Shown: piece by piece, positions 58,538 through 64,000 of the stretch
How positions within the stretch are numbered: the first letter of the stretch is position 1
How the letters are laid out: each line of letters opens with the position of its first letter
Origin: Actinobacteria bacterium OV450
Lineage (GTDB): Bacteria; Actinomycetota; Actinomycetes; Streptomycetales; Streptomycetaceae
DNA: 64,000 nucleotides
Direction of reading: 5' to 3'
Assembly: GCA_001298555.1 (NCBI GenBank)
Contig: LJCW01000338.1
Coordinates: 30,181-94,180, forward strand
Notes under the pieces: generated by a model
What the model saw: only the letters and a program-made list of their open reading frames with translations
Databases searched by the model: none
Told to the model about the DNA's origin: nothing
Made by a program: the position numbers and the translations under genes

Positions 58538-59373
58538 ACGGACTCCCCGGGGGACTTCAGGTGGTTCAGCTGCCGCTTGAACAGGTCGGCTCCGTCGTTC
58601 GCGGAGAACGGCTTGCGCCCGTACATCCGGAAGTCCACGAGCACATCGCCCTGGAGGGCCACGCAGTCCATGGCTCCGATCTTGTGCTTGTCCTCCGTCT
58701 TCTCCTTGCCGAGGGTCTCCAGCGCGCACTTGGCGTCCGGGAAACCCTCGATCTTCGGGGCGTCGCCGTCGTCGCCCGTCAGCTCCAGGAGCTTCTTGCT
58801 GAACTCGGAGAACTTCGCCAGGGCCTGGGGGTCGGCCTGGGTGAGGTGGATCTCCACCACCTCGCTCTCGCGGACCTGCCGGTAGCTGCGTCCGGCCATG
58901 CCCTTGAGCTTCAGGTCGGCCAGCGCCTTGTCCCGCTGCGCCCGCTGGTCGCCGGACAGTCCGGAGCGCACGTCCTTGAGGGACTGGAGCGCCCGCTCGC
59001 CCGACACGTAGAAGTCGTTGCCGTCCTCGTCGATGTCCGGGCCGGGCTCGAAGCCGGCGGGGAGCGGCAGCAGCCGGCCCGTCAGCGCGTTCGGCGGCAC
59101 GGTCGGCTTGGGATCCGGTGTTCCGGTGGGCCGGGGGCCGGGGTCCGCCGCGCTCCAGTAGCGGGTCTGCGCGGTGCGGTCGGCGTCGGCGATCCGCCCG
59201 GCTCCCCAGAGGGCGCCGCCCGCGAGGACGGCGACGGCGACCGCACCCGCGATCAGCGCCGCGGTCCGGCGGCTGCGCGCCCGGGACGCGGTGGCCGGGG
59301 CGGCGCCGGGGGCCGCGTCGGGAACAGCCGGCTCGGCCGTCAGGGCCTCGGTGGTGTCCTGCGGTTCGCTCAC
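58534..59373 (-). CDS. Single-pass membrane protein, second gene of a coupled operon
   Basis: A 279-aa protein with an acidic N-terminus, a basic stop (RARSRRT), one helix (AALIAGAVAVAVLAGGAL) and an extracellular domain with PNALTGRLLPLPAGFEPGPDIDEDGNDFYVSGE and two Cys (DAKCALETLG, AMDCVALQG). It overlaps both neighbours by 4 bp (GTGA), so it is tightly coupled. The function is unknown. Confidence 0.78.
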   Translation of the reverse strand: MSEPQDTTEALTAEPAVPDAAPGAAPATASRARSRRTAALIAGAVAVAVLAGGALWGAGRIADADRTAQTRYWSAADPGPRPTGTPDPKPTVPPNALTGRLLPLPAGFEPGPDIDEDGNDFYVSGERALQSLKDVRSGLSGDQRAQRDKALADLKLKGMAGRSYRQVRESEVVEIHLTQADPQALAKFSEFSKKLLELTGDDGDAPKIEGFPDAKCALETLGKEKTEDKHKIGAMDCVALQGDVLVDFRMYGRKPFSANDGADLFKRQLNHLKSPGESV

Positions 59374-60155
59374 AGCCGCTCCCACTGTCGCTTCGCGATG
59401 TCGGCGACGTCGTTCTCGTCGACGACGCCGCGGTTGTTCATGTACTCGATCTCCATGACGATGCCGCCGCGCCGGGCGACGACGCGGGCCCACTTCATCG
59501 GGAGGTAACCCGGCTCCTGCCGCTGTTCGGAGGCCACCCACAGGTGGCCGAAGCCGGCGGGCACACCGGGCAGGTCCTTGCCGGGGTTGCCCATGTACTC
59601 CTTGGTGTCCAGGTAGGAGTGGTCGTGCTGGTACCAGTCGGCACCGGAGCGGTCCCGGTACTGGAAGAGCCGGATCGTGACGAAGTTCCGGTCGTCCTGC
59701 GCCCACTCCAGCTCGGCGATCCGCCGCACGCCGTGGTCGATCTGGCTGGCGAGACCGTGGCCCGGCTGCTTGTAGTACTCGGCCGAGAACTCGTCCGGGG
59801 ACCGGCTCCCCGAGTAACGGACCTGCGCCCCGGAGGGGGCCTCGATCAGGAGTTTCGCCAGGTCGTCGTCGGTCGGATGCCAGCGGCCCGCGTTGATGGT
59901 GCGGGTGCTCGTGGACTCGTTCGGGGCCTGCGGCTTCGGCTGGCCGATCTTCTGTTGCGCCAGTGGCGGCAGGGGTGTGGGCTCGCGGTCGTACTGGATC
60001 GCGTAGCCGGTGACCGTGCCCGCGAGCACGCCGAGGACGGCGGCTGCGGCGATCAGGATGACCGTGCGGCGGCGGCCGCGGGGGCGGCGCGCTCCGGTCC
60101 CGTCTCCGGTCCCCTCCCCTTCCGGCTGCTCAGGGGTGGTCGGTGCGTGTTCCAA
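59370..60155 (-). CDS. Single-pass membrane protein, first gene of a coupled operon
   Basis: A 261-aa protein with an N-terminal acidic/Pro segment, basic RRPRGRRR, one helix (TVILIAAAAVLGVLAGTVTGYAI) and an extracellular domain with many aromatic residues (EYYKQPGHGLASQIDHGV, WYQHDHSYLDTKEYMGNPGKD). The TTG at 60155 is preceded by GGGGGA. It starts the operon after an AT-rich stretch at 60238-60258, its probable promoter region. No enzyme motif is seen. The domain plan resembles membrane-anchored binding or assembly proteins. Confidence 0.75.
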   Translation of the reverse strand: MEHAPTTPEQPEGEGTGDGTGARRPRGRRRTVILIAAAAVLGVLAGTVTGYAIQYDREPTPLPPLAQQKIGQPKPQAPNESTSTRTINAGRWHPTDDDLAKLLIEAPSGAQVRYSGSRSPDEFSAEYYKQPGHGLASQIDHGVRRIAELEWAQDDRNFVTIRLFQYRDRSGADWYQHDHSYLDTKEYMGNPGKDLPGVPAGFGHLWVASEQRQEPGYLPMKWARVVARRGGIVMEIEYMNNRGVVDENDVADIAKRQWERL

Positions 60156-60270
60156 GGGAGTCCCCCACAGGACGTGAAGCGCCGGGTGGTGATCACCCGT
60201 GCACAGCCATGACCTGTACGGGAGGGGGCTGGTTGTACGCCTGCTTATTACATTCTTATCTCGCGGCGTT

Positions 60271-60534
60271 TCAGTCCTCGTGACGCCGCTTTCCGTCCAG
60301 TTCGTCCCACCACTCGTCGGACTTCGGATCGCCCGAGGGATCGTCCCACCAGCGGTCTTCCGGCCCGCGCCGGTTCGCGATCATCGCGGCGACCGGCGGG
60401 ATGACCATGGCGACCACGCACAGGGCCACGGCCGCCTCCACCGAGAAGAGGCGCACGAAGGACCAGGCGGAGACGAACAGGAAGATGCATCCGCCCATCA
60501 GGAGGAAGTAGACGCGGCGCCGCCGGGCGTACAT
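60271..60534 (-). CDS. DUF3099-family membrane protein
   Basis: An 87-aa protein with two helices (VYFLLMGGCIFLFVSAWSFV, and FSVEAAVALCVVAMVIPPVAAMIA) and a C-terminal acidic Trp-rich tail (DRWWDDPSGDPKSDEWWDEL) typical of DUF3099. TACCCT 6 nt before the ATG fixes the start at 60534 rather than the longer frame. The function is unknown; it lies near sseA in many actinobacteria. Confidence 0.85.
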   Translation of the reverse strand: MYARRRRVYFLLMGGCIFLFVSAWSFVRLFSVEAAVALCVVAMVIPPVAAMIANRRGPEDRWWDDPSGDPKSDEWWDELDGKRRHED

Positions 60535-60582
60535 GCCTCCAGGGTAGGGCGGGCCCCGGCGAACACAAGCGCGCGGACGGCG

Positions 60583-60637
60583 CGAAGGGCCGCACCCCGT
60601 TCCAGTGGCGTCCAACCCCCGGGGGTGCGGCCCTTCG
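60583..60637 (-). terminator. sseA-DUF1416 operon terminator
   Basis: A perfect 16-bp stem (60583-60598 with 60622-60637) with a 23-nt loop, 26 bp after the DUF1416 stop. Confidence 0.8.
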
Positions 60638-60663
60638 GCCGGTCATGCAGGCGTGCAGTGCTC

Positions 60664-60954
60664 TCAGACCGCGATCGCCACGTCCGTCACGCCGCCGGCC
60701 TCGGCCACGATCACGGCGCGGTCCGCCTGGGCGCCGGGGACCAGCGCGCGCAGGGTCCACGTGCCGGTCGCCGCGTAGAAGCGGAACTGGCCGGTCGCCG
60801 AGGTCGGGACCTCGGCGGTGAACTCGCCGGTCGAGTCGAGCAGGCGCACGTAGCCGCTGACGGGCTCGCCGTCCTTGGTCACCTGGCCCTGGATGGCGGT
60901 CTCACCGGGCTTGAGCGTCGCGAGGTCGGGCCCGCCGATCTGTGCTCCACACAT
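60664..60954 (-). CDS. DUF1416 protein (SseC-like)
   Basis: A 96-aa beta-rich protein of the DUF1416/SseC family (MCGAQIGGPDLATLKPGETA, QGQVTKDGEPVSGYVRLLDSTGEFTAEVPT). The family regularly follows a rhodanese gene in actinobacteria, as here (63 bp after sseA), which suggests a role with thiosulfate or persulfide sulfur. It resembles transthyretin-like carboxypeptidase regulatory folds. AGGACAGAGAAC precedes the ATG. Confidence 0.88.
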   Translation of the reverse strand: MCGAQIGGPDLATLKPGETAIQGQVTKDGEPVSGYVRLLDSTGEFTAEVPTSATGQFRFYAATGTWTLRALVPGAQADRAVIVAEAGGVTDVAIAV

Positions 60955-61017
60955 GTTCTCTGTCCTGTCCTAGAGAGGTCGTATCTACGGAGGGCGTCGC
61001 GTGCCCGGCCGTCGTGG

Positions 61018-61863
61018 TTACTTGTTGGCGCCGAGCTCGATCGGCACGCCGACCAGGGAGCCGTACTCGGTCCAGGAGCCGTCGTAGTTCTTGACGTTCT
61101 CCTGGCCCAGGAGCTCGTGCAGCACGAACCAGGTGAGCGCGGAGCGCTCACCGATGCGGCAGTACGCGATGGTGTCCTTCGACAGGTCGACCTGCTCGGC
61201 CTCGTAGAGGGCCGTCAGCTCCTCGTCGGACTTGAAGGTGCCGTCGTCGTTGGCGTTCTTCGACCACGGGATGTTGCGGGCGCTCGGCACGTGGCCGGGG
61301 CGCTGCGACTGCTCCTGCGGGAGGTGCGCCGGGGCGAGCAGCTTGCCGGAGAACTCGTCGGGCGAGCGGACGTCGACCAGGTTCTGGGCGCCGATCGCGG
61401 CCACGACGTCGTCGCGGAAGGCGCGGATCGAGGCGTCCTGCGGCTGGGCCTTGTACTGGGTGGCCGGGCGGTTCGGGACCTCGGTGCCGTCGACCAGGTC
61501 GCGGGAGTCGAGCTCCCACTTCTTGCGGCCGCCGTCGAGGAGGCGGACGTCCTGGTGGCCGTACAGCTTGAAGTACCAGTAGGCGTAGGACGCGAACCAG
61601 TTGTTGTTGCCGCCGTAGAGGACGACGGTGTCGTCGTTGGAGATGCCCTTGGCGGAGAGGAGCTTCTCGAAGCCCTCCTGGTCCACGAAGTCGCGGCGGA
61701 CCGGGTCCTGGAGGTCCTGCTTCCAGTCGATCCGGACGGCGTTGGTGATGTGGTTCTTGTCGTAGGCGGACGTGTCCTCGTCCACCTCGACGATGACGAC
61801 GTTGGCGTCGTTCAGGTGGGCCTCGACCCAGTCGGCGTCGACGAGGACGTCGCTGCGGCTCAT
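61018..61863 (-). CDS. sseA: Thiosulfate sulfurtransferase (rhodanese) SseA
   Basis: A 281-aa tandem rhodanese. The N-terminal inactive domain (VLVDADWVEAHLNDANVVIVEVDEDT) is followed by the active domain with Cys235 in the loop CRIGERS. The CRIGERS loop is typical of actinobacterial thiosulfate/mercaptopyruvate sulfurtransferases. GGAGGAGAACACC precedes the ATG. A short Cys-containing leader peptide lies 209 nt upstream, suggesting attenuation control by cysteine/sulfur supply. The operon continues with the DUF1416 gene. Confidence 0.93.
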   Translation of the reverse strand: MSRSDVLVDADWVEAHLNDANVVIVEVDEDTSAYDKNHITNAVRIDWKQDLQDPVRRDFVDQEGFEKLLSAKGISNDDTVVLYGGNNNWFASYAYWYFKLYGHQDVRLLDGGRKKWELDSRDLVDGTEVPNRPATQYKAQPQDASIRAFRDDVVAAIGAQNLVDVRSPDEFSGKLLAPAHLPQEQSQRPGHVPSARNIPWSKNANDDGTFKSDEELTALYEAEQVDLSKDTIAYCRIGERSALTWFVLHELLGQENVKNYDGSWTEYGSLVGVPIELGANK

Positions 61864-62072
61864 GGTGTTCTCCTCCGGGGCAGTGTGCGGCGGGGCGTGC
61901 TGTGCAGGTGCAGGTGCTGTGGGGCGTTCTGCGGGTGCTGCTGGTGCGTACCGCTGCGGGCCGCGTCCGCGGGCACTGTGCGGGGAGGCGCCAGTGGGCG
62001 GGAAGGGGCGGCTGCGATGCGGTCACACGGGAAGTACGGTCGTCCGGCTGAGGGAGCGGAAGCGCTCACAGG

Positions 62073-62156
62073 TCACATGGATCGACAGAGCATGGCGGCG
62101 ACGCGACACAGGTCTACTGCCCGTCGCTTCGTGAGGTCCGCCTGCTGATGCTTCAT
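62073..62156 (-). CDS. Putative leader peptide upstream of sseA
   Basis: A 27-aa peptide, from M-K-H-Q-Q to the motif AVDLCRVAAMLCRSM. It matches the actinobacterial leader-peptide pattern VDL-RVA--LCR found before sulfur-metabolism genes. The ATG at 62156 has a TACGAT box (62165-62170) 8 nt upstream, so the mRNA is probably leaderless; an ATG two codons earlier (62162) is the alternative. Two Cys codons near the end of the peptide suit ribosome stalling in cysteine shortage and attenuation of sseA. Confidence 0.75.
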   Translation of the reverse strand: MKHQQADLTKRRAVDLCRVAAMLCRSM

Positions 62157-62318
62157 AGCCATGGATCGTAGGGACGAACCGGCCGCCCTGTCACCGGCGT
62201 GTCATATTCCGAGACAGGATCGTCCGAATGACGGGATGCGCATGCCCCGAACCGGCCGCCGCACCACCTCCGGGAGCCTCCGTACGGCCCGTCCTTCTGC
62301 GGATCGGACCGTCCTGTC

Positions 62319-63038
62319 TCACGATCCGGCCAGCGCCACGTCCGAGCCGCTCAGGGTGAGGTGCACGCCCGACTCGTCGGAGGTCAGCGTGTCCAGCTTG
62401 AGCCCGGCCGGCAGGCCGCCGTCGAGCCGGCGGTCGAAGTCGGTCTTCTTGCGGACCGCGCTCTCGATCCCGGGCAGGCCCTCGCCGGGCACCTCGTCGG
62501 CCCGGACCCGGACCATCCTGCCGCCGCCCGGGGCGTCCACGAGGGTGACGGTCGACACCACGCTGGGGGCGAGCCTGCGGCCGAGGACCTCCACGGCCGC
62601 CGTGACCTTCACCTTGCCGGGCGCCCCGCCGTAGGTGACGGTCACCCCGGTCTGGGAGGCCTCGGTCAGGTCCCGGTACGTGACGAGGGCCGTGCCCTCG
62701 GCCCGCCGGGCGGTGCCGCCGCTGTAGTCGCCGTTCAGCTTCACCCCGCGGAAGGTGGCGTTCAGCTGCGAGAGGCGCGTTTTGCGGCCGTCCGAGACGG
62801 CCTCGACGCCGTCGAGCTTCACGTCGACCTGTTCGAGGTCGTGGCTGAGCGCCTGGGTCAGGAACGGGAAGCCGTGGATGTCCACCTCCGTGGACCCGGC
62901 GAGGCCCTGGCGGGCCTGTATGCGCTCGGCCAGCCGGTTCTCGGCGTAGTTCACCGCCCAGCGGTCGACGCCGGCGAAGAGTGCGCCGAGCACCACTCCG
63001 ATGATCACAACGACACGCAGGAACCGCACGTGCCCCAC
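62319..63038 (-). CDS. DUF2993 (LmeA-like) phospholipid-binding protein
   Basis: A 239-aa DUF2993 protein. An N-terminal signal anchor (LRVVVIIGVVLGALFAGVDRW) and an elongated beta domain (VDIHGFPFLTQAL, the family signature, then DVKLDGVEA) resemble LmeA, which binds lipids in mycobacterial envelope mannan synthesis. A role at the outer face of the membrane is likely. The start is GTG 63038; the stop lies at 62319-62321, partly inside a 16-bp inverted repeat shared with 62211-62226. Confidence 0.88.
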   Translation of the reverse strand: MGHVRFLRVVVIIGVVLGALFAGVDRWAVNYAENRLAERIQARQGLAGSTEVDIHGFPFLTQALSHDLEQVDVKLDGVEAVSDGRKTRLSQLNATFRGVKLNGDYSGGTARRAEGTALVTYRDLTEASQTGVTVTYGGAPGKVKVTAAVEVLGRRLAPSVVSTVTLVDAPGGGRMVRVRADEVPGEGLPGIESAVRKKTDFDRRLDGGLPAGLKLDTLTSDESGVHLTLSGSDVALAGS

Positions 63039-63065
63039 CCCCTGTAGATCGGTACGTGCGTTCTA

Positions 63066-63110
63066 GTGGACCATGGTCGGCCGCCTCGCGGCGGGCGCGC
63101 CGTGGTCCAC
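63066..63110 (-). terminator. Terminator of the right-edge membrane protein gene
   Basis: An 11-bp stem with one mismatch (63066-63076 with 63100-63110) and a 23-nt GC loop, 13 bp after the gene's stop. Confidence 0.7.
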
Positions 63111-63123
63111 GGCGCGTCCGCCG

Positions 63124-64000
63124 TCAGCCGACCACCCGGCCGATCAGGTAGATCACGGGAGCGGCCGCCGCCAGCGGCAGCGCGACGCCGGCCGTCATGT
63201 GGACGAACTTGGAGGGGTAGTCGTACGCGGCCACCCGCAGCCCGATCAGCGCGCACACCCCGGCGGCCAGGCCGACCAGCGCCCCGCCCACGCCGACGGA
63301 GGTCAGTCCGCCGACCGCGATCCCGGCTCCCGCGGCAGCGGCCAGCGAGACCCCGACGGAGGCCGGGGTCGGCAGCGGCAGCGCCCGGGTGAACACCGCC
63401 ACGGCCACGGCGACCGCGCCGACGGTGACGGCCGCGGAGTCGGCGGCCAGGTAGCCGGCGCAGACGATGGCGAGCGCGGCGGAGGCCACGGAGGCCATCA
63501 GCCCGTACATCCGCTCGTCGGGGTCGGCGTGGCTGCGCAGCTGGAGGACCAGCGTGAGCAGGACCCAGGCCCCGAGGGTGCCGATGATCGCGCCGGGGCC
63601 GTACGTGTCCTCGACGGCGAGCACGGCGCCGTCGGCGACGAGGGCCCCGAGGAAGGCCAGGGCGATGCCCTGGCGGGCGGGCCACATTCCGTTGAGCCGG
63701 AACCAGCCGGCCGCGGTGAGCCCCTGGAGCACCACCAGCGGAACGAGCAGCGCGAGGTCCCCGAGGGCGGCGGCCCCGGCCAGCAGCAGCCCCAGCGCGG
63801 CGGTCAGTACGGCCGGCTGCGGACCCGGGTCGATGATCGGCGACCGGCCTTCGGCGCGGGCCTGGGCGGGGTCGACGGCGCGCAGGGTGTTCCCGCCGAG
63901 GGTGGGCGGGGAGTACTCGGGCTCCTCGCCGGGGCCCTCGGCGCCCGCGGCGGCCGCGGTCCCGGCGGCCGCGGGCCGGGCCCCCGGAGCGGGCGCTTGT
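63124..64000 (-). CDS. Multi-pass membrane protein, 5' end beyond the window
   Basis: The frame remains open to position 64000, so the N-terminus is cut; the ATG-like codon at 63735 is internal. The visible 292 codons hold a disordered Ala/Pro/Gly/Glu-rich N-terminal part (positions 63830-64000, including EEPEYSPPTLGGNTLRAVDP) and about eight hydrophobic segments (LTAALGLLLAGAAALGDLALL through ALPLAAAAPVIYLIGRVVG). I do not recognise a family. It may be a conserved actinobacterial envelope protein. Confidence 0.75.
   Translation of the reverse strand, partial: QAPAPGARPAAAGTAAAAGAEGPGEEPEYSPPTLGGNTLRAVDPAQARAEGRSPIIDPGPQPAVLTAALGLLLAGAAALGDLALLVPLVVLQGLTAAGWFRLNGMWPARQGIALAFLGALVADGAVLAVEDTYGPGAIIGTLGAWVLLTLVLQLRSHADPDERMYGLMASVASAALAIVCAGYLAADSAAVTVGAVAVAVAVFTRALPLPTPASVGVSLAAAAGAGIAVGGLTSVGVGGALVGLAAGVCALIGLRVAAYDYPSKFVHMTAGVALPLAAAAPVIYLIGRVVG

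Overview
The window is high-GC (about 72%) chromosomal DNA with GTG/TTG starts, NNC/NNG codon usage, mycothiol and MsiK genes, the Pho regulon core and the HbpS/SenS/SenR system. All of this points to a Streptomyces. From memory, the gene order closely follows the S. coelicolor core region running downward from about SCO4294 to SCO4160. I saw no prophage, conjugative element, CRISPR array or biosynthetic cluster, so this is core and near-core chromosome. About 73 protein-coding genes (one cut by the right edge, two under 35 codons), one tRNA, one riboswitch and one gene remnant are supported.

Layout. 1-1.94 kb: a threonine-synthase-like PLP enzyme and a CysO-type sulfur carrier behind a SAM-I riboswitch. 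2.1-5.9 kb: glucosyl-3-phosphoglycerate synthase and trehalose synthesis (otsA, otsB). 5.9-10.5 kb: an orphan sugar-binding lipoprotein divergent from nagK-nagA, with DasR-like sites between them, then a PfkB kinase. 10.5-15.4 kb: a CBM-tailed membrane protein, the diguanylate cyclase cdgB, a flavin reductase-like protein, arfB and terD. 15.4-22.4 kb: a minisatellite, a GNAT, an M1 peptidase, hbpS/senS/senR and an M4 protease. 22.5-26.8 kb: small hypotheticals, a pentapeptide-repeat protein, an FAD oxidoreductase and tRNA-Thr. 27-36 kb: msiK, a nucleotidyltransferase, a DoxX protein, then rlmB-cysS-ispF-ispD-carD. 36.5-45.5 kb: a lipoprotein, phoP/phoR/phoU, a Cys-rich mini-protein, gpmA, an MFS pump and mshA. 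45.5-55 kb: cell-wall hydrolase, RR-PP2C phosphatase, HbhA-like protein with its regulator, a VOC/AraC pair split by a palindromic repeat, an Eis acetyltransferase and the anti-sigma factor rsiG. 54.8-64 kb: dtd, ygfZ, nur, a nitrobindin-like protein, a translationally coupled three-gene membrane operon, and sseA/DUF1416 behind a short leader peptide.

Common themes. (1) Sulfur and methionine: the riboswitch-controlled PLP enzyme plus sulfur carrier fits homocysteine formation from O-phosphohomoserine and a protein thiocarboxylate. sseA with a Cys-containing leader peptide, cysS and mshA add to this. (2) Amino-sugar uptake: three DasR-like operators mark nagKA, the orphan binding protein and the shared ATPase msiK. 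(3) Development: CdgB (makes c-di-GMP) and RsiG (c-di-GMP-dependent anti-sigma-WhiG) lie in the same 64 kb. (4) About 20 genes have a TANNNT -10 box 6-8 nt before the start codon, which implies leaderless mRNAs; this fixed several start choices.
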